Positions 33,738 through 42,962 are shown, counted from the stretch's first letter. The stretch: 64,000 nucleotides of DNA from Mesorhizobium neociceri (GCF_013520985.1 NZ_JACDTY010000015.1:90151-154150), one strand, 5' to 3'. Numbers and translations are program-made. Notes: generated by a model not told the origin, from the letters alone.

Positions 33738-34841
33738 ATGGCTTCGAAAAATCTTCTCCTGCTCGCCGGCGACGGCATTGGCCCCGAGGCGATGGCCGAG
33801 GTGAAGAAGCTGATCGCGGCTATGAACGCCAAGCTCGGCAGCGGTTTTACCACCGATGAAGGCCTGGTCGGCGGCTGCGCCTACGATGCGCATGGCGCGG
33901 CGATTTCGGATGCCGACATGGAAAAGGCGATGGCGGCGGATGCGGTGCTGTTCGGCGCCGTCGGCGGGCCGAAATGGGACAAGGTGCCTTACGAGGTGCG
34001 TCCCGAGGCCGGGCTGCTGCGGTTGCGCAAGGACATGGAGCTGTTCGCCAATCTTCGTCCCGCCATCTGCTATCCGGCGCTCGCCGCGTCTTCCTCGCTG
34101 AAGCAGGAGGTGGTCGAAGGTCTTGACATCCTGATCGTGCGCGAGCTCACCGGCGGCGTCTATTTCGGCGAGCCCAAGCAGATCATCGATCTCGGCAACG
34201 GCCAGAAGCGCGGTATCGACACGCAGGTCTACGACACGTTCGAGATCGAGCGCATTTCAGGCGTCGCTTTCGAGCTCGCGCGGACCCGCCGCAACCATGT
34301 GACATCCATGGAAAAGCGCAACGTGATGAAGTCGGGCGTGCTGTGGAATGAGGTCGTCACCCAAACCCAAAAGGCCAGATATGCCGACGTCAAGCTCGAC
34401 CACATGCTGGCCGATGCCGGCGGCATGCAGCTGGTGCGCTGGCCAAAACAGTTCGACGTCATCGTCACCGACAATCTGTTCGGCGACATGCTGTCCGACA
34501 TCGCCGCCATGCTGACGGGATCGATCGGCATGCTGCCATCGGCCTCGCTCGGCGCGCCTGATGTGAAGACCAAGAAGCGCAAGGCGCTCTACGAGCCGGT
34601 GCACGGCTCGGCGCCCGACATTGCCGGCCAGGGCATCGCCAACCCGATCGCCATGATCGCGTCCTTCGCCATGTGCCTGCGCTATTCCTTCGGCATGGTC
34701 GATGAGGCCGACAAGCTCGAAGGCGCAATCGCCGCGGTGCTCGATGACGGGTTGCGCACCAAGGATATCCTGTCCGAAGGCATGACCGAAGTCGGCACCG
34801 TCGCGATGGGGGATGCCATCATCGCCAAGTTCCTTGGCTGA
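33738..34841 (+). CDS. leuB: 3-isopropylmalate dehydrogenase
   Basis: 367 residues. MASKNLLLLAGDGIGPEAMAEVKKL is the start and VGGPKWD marks LeuB. The substrate loop is LLRLRKDMELFANLRPA; metal and catalytic residues lie in DTFEIERISGVAFELARTR and VTDNLFGDMLSDIAAMLTGSIGMLPSASLG. NAD-binding EPVHGSAPDIAGQGIANPIAMI confirms NAD-linked 3-isopropylmalate oxidation in leucine biosynthesis. ATG at 33738. It overlaps the following GNAT gene by 29 bases. Confidence 0.98.
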   Translation: MASKNLLLLAGDGIGPEAMAEVKKLIAAMNAKLGSGFTTDEGLVGGCAYDAHGAAISDADMEKAMAADAVLFGAVGGPKWDKVPYEVRPEAGLLRLRKDMELFANLRPAICYPALAASSSLKQEVVEGLDILIVRELTGGVYFGEPKQIIDLGNGQKRGIDTQVYDTFEIERISGVAFELARTRRNHVTSMEKRNVMKSGVLWNEVVTQTQKARYADVKLDHMLADAGGMQLVRWPKQFDVIVTDNLFGDMLSDIAAMLTGSIGMLPSASLGAPDVKTKKRKALYEPVHGSAPDIAGQGIANPIAMIASFAMCLRYSFGMVDEADKLEGAIAAVLDDGLRTKDILSEGMTEVGTVAMGDAIIAKFLG

Positions 34842-35328
34842 CGCGATAACGGTCGACGTCCGCTGGGCGACGACCGACGACGCCGAAGCGCTTGCCACCG
34901 TGCTTTGCGAGATGGCGGCGCACTACCGGCAGGCGCCGCTCGATCATGGCCGGGCGACGGCCACGGCACGAAAATGGCTCGGCGACGAAAGCCCGGCCTA
35001 TCCGCATTTCGCGCTCGCCTTCGCCGGCGGCAAGGTTGCGGGCCTCGCTTCGGTGGCGATCGCGCATCCCGGCATCGATCTTGAGCGCCTGATGTTTCTG
35101 AAAGACCTGTTCGTGCGCGAAGAAGCCCGCAACGCCGGCGCCGGCCGAGCACTGCTTGGCTTTCTCGCCGATCATTGCCTGAGGGAAGGCATCGGCCGCA
35201 TCGATCTCACCACCGAGGACTGGAACGAAGGCGCGTTGCGTTTCTACGACCGGCTCGGCGCCGAACGGCACGGGCAGAAGGTGTTTCTCAGGTTGTCGGG
35301 CGAGGTGCTGAAGGCAACTAAACTTTAA
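34813..35328 (+). CDS. GNAT family N-acetyltransferase
   Basis: 171 residues, complete GNAT fold: VRWATTDDAEALATVLCEMAAHY, FALAFAGGKVAGLASVAIA and acetyl-CoA loop LFVREEARNAGAGRALLGFLADH, ending DWNEGALRFYDRLGAERHGQKVFLRL. The predicted start at 34813 lies inside leuB and has GATGGGGG upstream, so it may be coupled to leuB. Substrate unknown. It is convergent with the DUF805 gene, overlapping its 3' end by 11 bases. Confidence 0.87.
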   Translation: MPSSPSSLADAITVDVRWATTDDAEALATVLCEMAAHYRQAPLDHGRATATARKWLGDESPAYPHFALAFAGGKVAGLASVAIAHPGIDLERLMFLKDLFVREEARNAGAGRALLGFLADHCLREGIGRIDLTTEDWNEGALRFYDRLGAERHGQKVFLRLSGEVLKATKL

Positions 35329-35980
35329 CACCCGCCGGCATGACCCCCCAAGGGTTCTCGCCCACTTGAGACGGCATAAGCCCGAAGACCAGCAAAGCCA
35401 CACCGCCGATAGCTGGGATGACGCAGAGCAAGACGAGCCAACCGCTCAGGCCGATGTCGTGCACACGCCGTACGGAAAGCGCGATCCATGGCAGGTTGCA
35501 TGCCAATGCGAAGATAACGAAGGGTAGGAATCCGACCGACGTCTTGCCCGCATTGATGCCGAAGCCGTTGACGGCCAGATTGAAGAGTATCCCGAAGCCA
35601 AAAAGCGCTGCTAGGACAAGAATACAGCATAGCCAAAAGGCCCAGAATTCCTTGCGGCGGGCGCGTCCGTTGAAATTGAAATAGTTCACGCTCATCGTTC
35701 GTCCAAAATAGGCCCACAGTCCTGTAGATTCGGCAGACCGTGTTTCGACAAGTCGGCCCGGCCGTGGCGGTTGGCTGATGCTTGGCGATGGGGCGGGCGA
35801 GGCCGCGGCGACTATATTATGCGCCGTGCCATCGTCTGGCTGAAATTCGACGAGAGCGCCCTTGGCGGGAACCGCCGGCTGATCCAGATCGGCACGGGCA
35901 AAAATGTAGCGCTTGCCGTCGACACCGTTGATGTAACCGAAGTCCTGATCTTCATCGTAGTGGTAAATTGCACCGCGCAT
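35318..35980 (-). CDS. Cold-shock-like domain fused to DUF805 membrane domain
   Basis: 220 residues. Residues 1-60 form a cold-shock-like OB fold (MRGAIYHYDEDQDFGYINGVDGKRYIFARADL, where GYI and YIFAR correspond to RNP1 and RNP2). A Pro/Ser linker follows, then a DUF805 module with four membrane segments (RRKEFWAFWLCCILVLAALFGFGI, VRRVHDIGLSGWLVLL). DUF805 is a YhaH-like integral membrane family of unknown function. A close paralogue lies directly upstream at 36048, so the pair arose by duplication. Function unknown; possibly membrane-tethered nucleic-acid binding. Confidence 0.88.
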   Translation of the reverse strand: MRGAIYHYDEDQDFGYINGVDGKRYIFARADLDQPAVPAKGALVEFQPDDGTAHNIVAAASPAPSPSISQPPRPGRLVETRSAESTGLWAYFGRTMSVNYFNFNGRARRKEFWAFWLCCILVLAALFGFGILFNLAVNGFGINAGKTSVGFLPFVIFALACNLPWIALSVRRVHDIGLSGWLVLLCVIPAIGGVALLVFGLMPSQVGENPWGVMPAGVKV

Positions 35981-36047
35981 GCGATTCCCTCTGTTTAGCG
36001 CGCAATACTACCCAGGGTTGCTCGCAACTTCAATGCACGCGCAGGCC

Positions 36048-36752
36048 CTAAACCCGGACGCCCTGCGGAACAGGCCCCCACTGGTTTTCGTGGCCTTGGG
36101 TCGGGATCAGTCCGAACACGATTATGGCCAGGGTGCCGAAGGTCGGCACGAGAATCAGCAGGACGAGCCAGCCGGTCAGCCCGATATCGTGCAGGCGGCG
36201 GACGATGAGCCCAAGCCAGGGCAGGAACGTCGCCAGCACAAACAGGCCCCATACACCGATGGTCACGATCGGGCCGTTGCCGTCGTTGAAATTCCCGATC
36301 GTCTGGTCGGCGAGGGCGCCGACAAGACCGACCAGGATGAAGCTGACGGTCCAGAACAGGCAATAGCTCCAGAATTCCTTGCGGCGGGCGCGTTCGGCGA
36401 AATTGATGTAGTTGCGCGTCACGCCCCGCCAGAAATAACCCGGCAGTCCGCTATCGTGGATCGCGCCATCCTCAGCCAGGCGACCGAAATGCTGCGGGGC
36501 GGCTGAAGCGGCGGCTTTGGGCGGCGCGGCGCTTGCCGCTGGAGCAGCGGTGGCGGGACTGGCGGCCTGGGCGCGGATCGAGAAAACGTCGCGCGCCTGG
36601 CCGCTCGCCGGCAGGAACTCGACCACAGCGCCGTTGGCAATCACCGTATCGCGGCGCAGATTCTCGCGCGCGAACGTATAGCGGTTGCCGTCCGCCCCGG
36701 TGATGAAACCGAAGCCCTGGGCCTCGTCATAGTGCAGAACTTCGCCGCGCAT
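36048..36752 (-). CDS. Cold-shock-like domain fused to DUF805 membrane domain (paralogue)
   Basis: 234 residues with the same architecture as its neighbour at 35318: cold-shock-like MRGEVLHYDEAQGFGFITGADGNRYTFAREN, a longer Ala/Pro linker, then DUF805 (RRKEFWSYCLFWTVSFILVGLVGALA, VRRLHDIGLTGWLVLLILVPTFG). The ATG at 36752 has GAGG three bases upstream; a GTG at 36761 is an alternative. The aromatic residues of the RNP motifs are better kept here (FGFI) than in the paralogue. Confidence 0.88.
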   Translation of the reverse strand: MRGEVLHYDEAQGFGFITGADGNRYTFARENLRRDTVIANGAVVEFLPASGQARDVFSIRAQAASPATAAPAASAAPPKAAASAAPQHFGRLAEDGAIHDSGLPGYFWRGVTRNYINFAERARRKEFWSYCLFWTVSFILVGLVGALADQTIGNFNDGNGPIVTIGVWGLFVLATFLPWLGLIVRRLHDIGLTGWLVLLILVPTFGTLAIIVFGLIPTQGHENQWGPVPQGVRV

Positions 36753-36836
36753 CCGCCTCACCCCCGTGTTGGCACAGACTGTTCAAAGTTGCGACCGACT
36801 GCAAGGGGGTGGCTTCGCCTGTCCAATGTCGGCGCC

Positions 36837-37009
36837 GCCCCTCACCTGCCTGCCGGCATCCTCTCCCCGTAAACGGGGCGAGGGACGCTGTCACCGAAGG
36901 TTTCGCCAATCGCCAACGATGCAAGAAGGGCGCCGAAGCTGCGGCCAGCCCCTTCTCCCCGTCAATATACGGGGAGAAGTGCCCGGCAGGGCGATGAGGG
37001 GTGGCGCGG
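36837..37009. repeat. Palindromic repeat (TGCCGGCATCCTCTCCCCGTAAACGGGG type)
   Basis: About 173 bases: CTCTCCCCGTAAACGGGGCGAG on the left and CTTCTCCCCGTCAATATACGGGGAGAAG on the right, with CTGCCGGCA/TGCCCGGCAG outer arms. It fills most of the 310-base gap between the DUF805 pair and the helicase gene. Confidence 0.75.
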
Positions 37010-37061
37010 ACCTCGGCGATTGGCACCAGCCCGACGAGAGTGCCTCTTGGTTCCGTTGAGA

Positions 37062-38903
37062 CTAAACCGGCCGCTTCTTCGGCTTCTTGTTCTTCGGCGG
37101 TCCGGCCTTGTCGAATTTCGGCTTCCCGGCCCAAGGCTTTGCGTCACTCGCGGGGCGTTCCCGCTTCTCGAATTTCGGCTTGTGTGCGCTTTGGGGAGCT
37201 TCGAACGGCCGCTTGCCGCGATGCGGCTTCTTGTCGGGCTTTGGCGGCTGGTAGCCGGCACGCGACAGGTCGGGCGTGCCGTCCAGGCGCTTCACTGCGA
37301 TGTTGCCCTGCAATTTCTTGTCGGGGCCGATGGCGGCGAGGAAGCGGTCGGCCCAGTCGGCTGCGATCTGCACGAAGGTTTCCTCCTGCTGCATCTTGAT
37401 GGCGCCGATCTCGCGCTTGGAGATGTTGCCGGTGCGGCACAGCATCGGGATCAGCCAGCGCGGCTCGGCATTCTGCTGGCGTCCGATCGACAGCGAGAAC
37501 CAGACGCTGTCGCCGAAATCGTCGCGGCGGCTGGGCGCTTCATCGCGGCGTTCGAACTTTTCGCCTGCCGGTCTTTCACGCGAAGGCGTGAACGGTGCGA
37601 CATCCGTAAGTTCCTCGGGCGCCGAGCGGCTGGCGCGGCACTGGCGCACGAAGGCCGCCGCCACCTGTTCGGCGCCGTGTTTGGCCAGAAGCGCATCGAT
37701 GAAGCCACGCTCGTCATCAGCCACCGGCTCGTCGAAGGCCGGATCGGCAAGGATGCGCTCGTCGTCGCGCTTGATCACGTCGTCGGCAGAGGGCGGGCTC
37801 GCCCATGTCGCCTTCAGCCCTGCATTCTGCAAAAGCCGTTCGGTGCGCTTGCGGGCGCCGTTGGGCACGATCAGGGCGCTGACGCCCTTGCGTCCGGCGC
37901 GGCCGGTGCGGCCGCTGCGGTGCAGCAGCGTCTCCGGATTGGTCGGCAGATCGGCGTGGATCACCAGTTCGAGATTGGGCAGGTCGATGCCGCGCGCCGC
38001 GACATCCGTTGCGATGCAGACCTTGGCGCGGCCGTCGCGCATCGCCTGCAGCGCATGGCTGCGCTCGTTCTGGCTGAGTTCGCCCGACAGCGCCACGACC
38101 GAAAAATTGCGGTTGTTGAAGCGTGCCGTGAGATGATTGACGGCGGCGCGGGTGTTGCAGAACACCAGCGCGTTCTTCGCCTCGTAGAAGCGCAGCACAT
38201 TGATGATGGCGTTCTCGCGGTCGGGGTAGGCGACATTCAGCGCCCGGTATTCGATGTCGAGATGCTGCTTTTCCTCGCCTCCGGCCGAGATGCGCACGGC
38301 ATCGCGCTGATAACCCTGCGCCAGCGTTGCGATCGAGCGCGGCACGGTGGCCGAAAACATCAGCGTGCGGCGCTGGGCCGGGGCGGCGTCGAGGATGAAT
38401 TCGAGGTCCTCGCGAAAGCCGAGGTCGAGCATCTCGTCGGCTTCGTCCAGCACCACGGCCCTAAGCGCCGACATGTCGAGCGAATTGCGGGTGATGTGGT
38501 CGCGCAACCGGCCGGGTGTGCCGACGACGATGTGGGCGCCGCGCTCCAGCACGCGCCGTTCGGAGCGCATGTCCATGCCGCCGACGCAGGAGGCAACCGT
38601 CGCGCCGGTCGGGGCGTAGAGCCACTGCAATTCGCGCATCACCTGCAAGGCGAGTTCGCGGGTCGGCGCCACGGCCAATGCCAAAGGCACTCCAGCCGGG
38701 CCAAAGCGCTCGGCGCCTTCCAGCAGTGTCGGCGCCAGAGCCAGGCCGAAGGCGACGGTCTTGCCGGATCCGGTCTGCGCCGACACCAGCGCGTCGGCCT
38801 CGCCGAGCTCCAGCACCGCCTTCTGCACCGGCGTCAGCTCGACATAGCCACGTTTTTCCAGCGCCTCTGCCAGCGCAGGAACGATACCTCTAAAATTGGA
38901 CAT
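37062..38903 (-). CDS. DEAD-box RNA helicase
   Basis: 613 residues. The motifs are AQTGSGKT (Walker A), VLDEADEML (DEAD), FSATVPRS (SAT), CIATDVAARGIDLPNLELVIHADLP and HRSGRTGRAGRKG. A DbpA-like RNA-binding module probably follows (about 460-540). The last 75 residues are a Lys/Pro-rich tail (KPHRGKRPFEAPQ, KKPKKRPV) that should bind RNA. Likely role in ribosome assembly or mRNA remodelling. ATG at 38903 is preceded by GAAAGAAGAAG; the long frame upstream of it is repeat sequence. Confidence 0.93.
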   Translation of the reverse strand: MSNFRGIVPALAEALEKRGYVELTPVQKAVLELGEADALVSAQTGSGKTVAFGLALAPTLLEGAERFGPAGVPLALAVAPTRELALQVMRELQWLYAPTGATVASCVGGMDMRSERRVLERGAHIVVGTPGRLRDHITRNSLDMSALRAVVLDEADEMLDLGFREDLEFILDAAPAQRRTLMFSATVPRSIATLAQGYQRDAVRISAGGEEKQHLDIEYRALNVAYPDRENAIINVLRFYEAKNALVFCNTRAAVNHLTARFNNRNFSVVALSGELSQNERSHALQAMRDGRAKVCIATDVAARGIDLPNLELVIHADLPTNPETLLHRSGRTGRAGRKGVSALIVPNGARKRTERLLQNAGLKATWASPPSADDVIKRDDERILADPAFDEPVADDERGFIDALLAKHGAEQVAAAFVRQCRASRSAPEELTDVAPFTPSRERPAGEKFERRDEAPSRRDDFGDSVWFSLSIGRQQNAEPRWLIPMLCRTGNISKREIGAIKMQQEETFVQIAADWADRFLAAIGPDKKLQGNIAVKRLDGTPDLSRAGYQPPKPDKKPHRGKRPFEAPQSAHKPKFEKRERPASDAKPWAGKPKFDKAGPPKNKKPKKRPV

Positions 38904-39032
38904 CTTCTTCTTTCGGAATTCGGGGCCTGGGCTCATCATGGAGCACATGCCGGGGCTGACGCCACGCCAGCCAAACAATATTTCGGCGTTCGTACTTCTT
39001 GCGGCCTCTATTGTACAGAGCAAGCGGCACTG

Positions 39033-39184
39033 TCTTCCCTTCTCCCCTTGTGGGAGAAGGTGTCGCCGCAGGCGACGGATGAGGGGTGTTCCAGGGAACG
39101 CCAACGTCTCACTCCGCTGGAACACCCCTCATCCGTCTCGGCGCTTCGCGCCGATCCACCTTCTCCCACAAGGGGAGAAGGAAG
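39033..39184. repeat. Palindromic repeat pair (CCTTCTCCCCTTGTGGGAGAAGG family), copy 2
   Basis: CTTCCCTTCTCCCCTTGTGG to CCACAAGGGGAGAAGGAA, enclosing GATGAGGGGTGTTCC and its inverse. Lies between the divergent helicase and asd genes. Confidence 0.85.
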
Positions 39185-39399
39185 AGCCTCGCCGCAATTG
39201 ACTCCTGATGCAAACCGCGTAAAAGCCGGCATCGAACGGGATCATTTTCGATGCGCGGCCTTCTGATGGCGCTTCTTGCATTCGACTTCCCCGGCCACGT
39301 CAGTGGGGCCGGGCGCGTTCGCGCGTCTTACCGTTCAACCAAAACCGCATTCTTGGCCGAGAAAACTGGCAAAACCACCACCAAAACGGTGTGATTCCC

Positions 39400-39470
39400 T
39401 TGGCCTAACCACCCTCTCCCGGGTCCGGCCCGGGGGACGAAACCCGCATTGGCCGGCGGGTTTTCTCCAA
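39400..39470 (+). promoter_or_regulatory. Hairpins in the asd leader
   Basis: A CCGGG/CCCGG-rich hairpin at about 39415-39434 is followed by ACCCGC-(8 bases)-GCGGGT and TTTTCTCC (39442-39466), a terminator-like hairpin 35 bases upstream of the asd ATG. No known riboswitch was recognised. It could be an attenuator or the end of an upstream small transcript. Confidence 0.4.
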
Positions 39471-39501
39471 AAACCAAGCGGAGAGGGACAGGAGATTTCG
39501 A

Positions 39502-40536
39502 ATGAGTTTCAAGGTTGCGGTAGTCGGCGCCACGGGCAATGTGGGCCGCGAAATGCTCAACATACTGGAAGAGCGCGGCTTTCCGGTAAGTGAAGTGGTG
39601 GCACTGGCGTCGCGGCGCAGCCAGGGCACCGAAGTGTCGTTCGGCGACCGTACGCTGAAGGTCAAGACGCTCGACCAGTATGATTTTTCCGACACCGACA
39701 TCTGCATCATGTCGGCCGGCGGCAATGTCTCCAAGGAATGGTCGCCGAAGATCGGCAAGCAGGGCTGCGTCGTCATCGATAATTCGTCGGCCTTCCGCTA
39801 CGACCAGGATGTGCCGCTGATCGTGCCGGAAGTGAACCCGGATGCGATCTCGCTGTTTGCGCGCAAGAACATCATCGCCAACCCGAACTGCTCGACGGCA
39901 CAGCTGGTCGTGGCGCTGAAGCCGCTGCATGACTTCGCCACCATCAAGCGCGTCGTCGTCGCCACCTACCAGTCGGTGTCGGGCGCCGGCAAAGAAGGCA
40001 TGGACGAGCTGTTCACGCAGACCCGCGCGGTCTTCGTCGCCGACCAGGTCGACGTCAAGAAGTTCACCAAGCGCATCGCCTTCAACGTCATCCCGCATAT
40101 CGATGTCTTCCTCGATGATGGTTTCACCAAGGAAGAGTGGAAGATGGTCGCCGAGACCAAGAAGATGCTCGACCCCAAGATCAAGCTGACGGCGACCTGC
40201 GTGCGCGTGCCGGTGTTCATCGGCCATTCGGAAGCGGTCAACATCGAGTTCGAAAAGCCGATCACGGCCGACGAGGCGCGCGACATCCTGCGCGAGGCGC
40301 CGGGCTGCCAGGTCTTGGACAAGCGCGAGGACGGCGGCTACATCACGCCGCTCGAATCGGCCGGCGAGGACGCCACCTTCATCTCGCGCATCCGCGAGGA
40401 CTCGACCATCGACAACGGCCTGTCGATGTGGATCGTCTCCGACAATCTGCGCAAGGGCGCGGCGCTCAACGCGGTGCAGATCGCCGAGCTTTTGGTCGAG
40501 CGCGGTCTGATCCAGCCGAAGAAGAAGGCGGCATAG
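39502..40536 (+). CDS. asd: Aspartate-semialdehyde dehydrogenase
   Basis: 344 residues. NADP-binding VAVVGATGNVGREMLNILEERGFP is at the start. The active-site cysteine is in NPNCSTAQLVVALKPLH near residue 133, and the catalytic His region is RVPVFIGHSEAVNIEFEKP. It makes aspartate semialdehyde for lysine/diaminopimelate, threonine and methionine. ATG at 39502 after GGAGATTTCG. Upstream hairpins suggest leader control. Confidence 0.98.
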   Translation: MSFKVAVVGATGNVGREMLNILEERGFPVSEVVALASRRSQGTEVSFGDRTLKVKTLDQYDFSDTDICIMSAGGNVSKEWSPKIGKQGCVVIDNSSAFRYDQDVPLIVPEVNPDAISLFARKNIIANPNCSTAQLVVALKPLHDFATIKRVVVATYQSVSGAGKEGMDELFTQTRAVFVADQVDVKKFTKRIAFNVIPHIDVFLDDGFTKEEWKMVAETKKMLDPKIKLTATCVRVPVFIGHSEAVNIEFEKPITADEARDILREAPGCQVLDKREDGGYITPLESAGEDATFISRIREDSTIDNGLSMWIVSDNLRKGAALNAVQIAELLVERGLIQPKKKAA

Positions 40537-40641
40537 TTTTTCGCTCACGGGCCGTATCGCCGCTGCCGCGGCGGGCCCTCCGCGGGGGCGCCGGAAAGCC
40601 GGCGGCCCGCAGTCGCGGGCTCGGCCTTCGGCCGGGCAGCC

Positions 40642-40742
40642 TCTTCCTTCTCCCCTTGTGGGGTCCGAAGGACGGGGCGAGACCCGCGGCTCGACCCTGG
40701 GCGGTGGATCGGCGCGCAGCGCCGAGACGGTTGAGGGGTGTT
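40642..40742. repeat. Palindromic repeat (CCTTCTCCCCTTGTGG family), copy 3, half unit
   Basis: One half of the repeat: CTTCCTTCTCCCCTTGTGG then GATCGGCGCGCAGCGCCGAGACGG and TTGAGGGGTGTT. The inverse half is missing. It ends 30 bases before the GNAT start. Confidence 0.75.
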
Positions 40743-40772
40743 CCAGCGGAGTGAGACGTTGGTGTTGTCTTC

Positions 40773-41231
40773 ATGACTAGCAGTCAGCCTGTGGATATCG
40801 CGCTGCGCCCTGCCACCGCTTCTGACGCCGCCGCCATCGCCAGGCTCATGCGGGCAGCGCTTGGCTCGTTCGACTGGATGCCGGTCGTCCATACGCCAGC
40901 TGAAGACCTTTCCTTCATCCGCGACATCGTACTGCCCCGGCAGCAGGTTACAGTCGCCGAGGCCGGCGAGAATATCGTCGGCTTCATCGCCGTCAGCAGC
41001 GATTGGGTGGAACAGCTCTATCTCGATCCGGCCTGGACGGGGCAAGGCATCGGCAGCCGGTTGCTGGTGCAAGCGACCGCTGCGCTGCCGGTGGTGAAGC
41101 TGCATTGCTTCCAGGCCAACACCGGCGCCCGGCGCTTCTATGAGCGCCACGGATTCGTTGCCGAGTCGTTCGGCGATGGCGCCACCAATGAGGAAGGCCT
41201 GCCGGATATTCTCTACGTTCGCAGACGCTGA
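40773..41231 (+). CDS. GNAT family N-acetyltransferase
   Basis: 152 residues with a complete GNAT fold: ALRPATASDAAAIARLMRAAL, VTVAEAGENIVGFIAVSSDWVEQLYLDPAWTGQGIGSRLLVQATA (acetyl-CoA loop GQGIGS), FQANTGARRFYERHGFVAESFGDG. Substrate unknown. ATG at 40773, with GTCTTC upstream and no good ribosome site. The region before it is repeat-derived. Confidence 0.88.
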   Translation: MTSSQPVDIALRPATASDAAAIARLMRAALGSFDWMPVVHTPAEDLSFIRDIVLPRQQVTVAEAGENIVGFIAVSSDWVEQLYLDPAWTGQGIGSRLLVQATAALPVVKLHCFQANTGARRFYERHGFVAESFGDGATNEEGLPDILYVRRR

Positions 41232-41248
41232 TCAAAAACGCCTACGCT

Positions 41249-41749
41249 TCACTCGGGATCGAGCAAGGCATCGAGATGGTCACTCTCCGATGACATGCGG
41301 CCGCTTGCGATTGCCTCAACGTCATCGCGCTGTAAATCCTTGGTCGCGAATGATTGCCTGGCTAGTTCCCGCAACAGCTCCATCGCTTCCTCTGCCCGGT
41401 CGGCAGGCACAAACAGATGGTCGTGATAGAAAGCCGAGACCGGATTGACGCCCATGCCGGCGGCAGCCAGCCGGGTGGTGATGGCGGCGAGGAAGCCGAC
41501 GGCTTCCAGCGACGAATGAATGTTCAGCGTGATCATGCGGCAGCGAAACGAAGCAGTCAGCCCGGCTACCCTTGCAGCGTCCTCGGTCACGATCAATGTC
41601 AGACCCTCGCGCTCGCGAAAGACCATGACGGGATCGAGGCCTTCCGGCTGGGTGGTTCCAGGCGTGAGCGTGGCGAAGACGTAGATGTCCGGCAGCAAGT
41701 CCGGCGACATCGTCGCCAGCAGTTTTTTCAGATCGGTCTCGCCGTTCAT
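41249..41749 (-). CDS. ACT-domain protein (DUF2241-like)
   Basis: 166 residues: MNGETDLKKLLATMSPDLLPDIYVFATL, VMVFREREGLTLIVTEDAARVAG and FRCRMITLNIHSSLEAVGFLAAITTRLAAAGMGVNPVSAFYHDHLFV. The last is a typical ACT ligand-binding module related to the aspartokinase C-terminus. Family members are small stand-alone ACT proteins of unknown role. ATG at 41749 with GAGGAAAG before it. It is convergent with the upstream GNAT gene (18 bases apart). Confidence 0.88.
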   Translation of the reverse strand: MNGETDLKKLLATMSPDLLPDIYVFATLTPGTTQPEGLDPVMVFREREGLTLIVTEDAARVAGLTASFRCRMITLNIHSSLEAVGFLAAITTRLAAAGMGVNPVSAFYHDHLFVPADRAEEAMELLRELARQSFATKDLQRDDVEAIASGRMSSESDHLDALLDPE

Positions 41750-41928
41750 TGCTTTCCTCGCCGGATGGTAACAGGCACAGTCCTTCAATATCCGCGGCCG
41801 GTCGATACCGATAGCCGGCACAACCGCGCAGACGACATAGCAATGTCGCTGGCGGTTGAGCCAACCGGGGCTGCCGCATCGCACAATCGGCGAGCTGAGG
41901 ACCAGCGCGGTCCGTGAAAGGCCTTTCG

Positions 41929-42834
41929 ATGATCGTTCGCCCGCGCCCGACATTCCTGCAGCTCTTCTTCGTCATGCGCGGTTCTGTGGTGCCCCGCATC
42001 CTGCCGCAGATTCTCGGCTTCGCGCTTTATTCCGCGGTCATCCTTGTGGTGGCGCGCGAGTTTCATCTCGATCTCGGCGTCTTCAACATCACGCCTTTCG
42101 GCTTGGTGGGCGTTACCTTGTCGATCTATCTCTCGTTCCGCAACAACGCCGCCTATGACCGCTGGTGGGAGGCGCGCAAGTTGTGGGGCGGGCTGGTGGT
42201 CGAAATCCGCAACCTGGCGCGCGCCACGACCAGCCTGGTCGCGGAGCGAGCCGAGCAGCGCGCCTTGCTGATGGAGGCGCTTGCCTTCTGTCATTTCCTG
42301 CGTGGGCAATTGCGCAAGATCGACAGCACCAAGGATGCCCGCGCCTTCATCGAAGCCGAGGCGGACACAGTTGCCACCTTCTCCAACCCGGCGGACGAGA
42401 TGGTCCGGCGCATGGGCCGGCGCGCCAATGCAAAGCGCCGTGGCGGCGAGGTCGACCCGATCGGCTTTCGCATTCTCGATGAAAGGCTGGCATCGATCAC
42501 CGCCATCCAGGCCGGTTGCGAGCGGATCGCCGGCACGCCGTTGCCCTTTGCCTATACGCTGCTGGTGCACCGCACCGCCTACATAGTCTGCCTGCTCCTG
42601 CCCATCGGGCTGATATCGACCACCGGTTGGGCGACGCCGCTGTTCACGGCGCTGATCGCCTACACCTTCTTCGGCCTCGACGCACTCTCGGAAGAGCTCG
42701 AGGATCCGTTCGGCACCGAGGCCAACGATCTCGCGCTCGACGGCCTCTGCCGCGTCTGCGAGATCTCGGTGTTCGAGGCACTGGGTGAGACGCCGCCGAA
42801 AATGATTCCGGCCGAGAAGTTTTACTTTTCGTAG
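41929..42834 (+). CDS. Bestrophin (UPF0187) family membrane protein
   Basis: 301 residues: MIVRPRPTFLQLFFVMRGSVVPRILPQILGFALYSAVILVV, the signature GVTLSIYLSFRNNAAYDRWWEARKLWGGLV, and the C-terminal TAYIVCLLLPIGLISTTGWATPLFTALIAYTFFGLDALSEELEDPFG. Bacterial bestrophins form pentameric ion channels in the membrane; several conduct cations. ATG at 41929, with GAAAGG upstream; a GTG at 41914 is less likely. Confidence 0.93.
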   Translation: MIVRPRPTFLQLFFVMRGSVVPRILPQILGFALYSAVILVVAREFHLDLGVFNITPFGLVGVTLSIYLSFRNNAAYDRWWEARKLWGGLVVEIRNLARATTSLVAERAEQRALLMEALAFCHFLRGQLRKIDSTKDARAFIEAEADTVATFSNPADEMVRRMGRRANAKRRGGEVDPIGFRILDERLASITAIQAGCERIAGTPLPFAYTLLVHRTAYIVCLLLPIGLISTTGWATPLFTALIAYTFFGLDALSEELEDPFGTEANDLALDGLCRVCEISVFEALGETPPKMIPAEKFYFS

Positions 42835-42962
42835 GCCTCGACACACGGGTGGCCGACGCCACGGTGGGCCAAAAAGAATCCAACCTTGTAGGATCGCCGC
42901 CGCATGCCGCGTCCTTGGTTCGAAGCTGGCAAACGGCTCCAACCATCAAGGAAGGGAACACT

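Noticed and set aside
37020..39266. Open frame of about 750 codons on the plus strand across the helicase gene
   Set aside because: It is antisense to a clear DEAD-box helicase, has Arg/His/Ala-rich composition, and runs into repeat sequence. It results from high GC and biased third positions.
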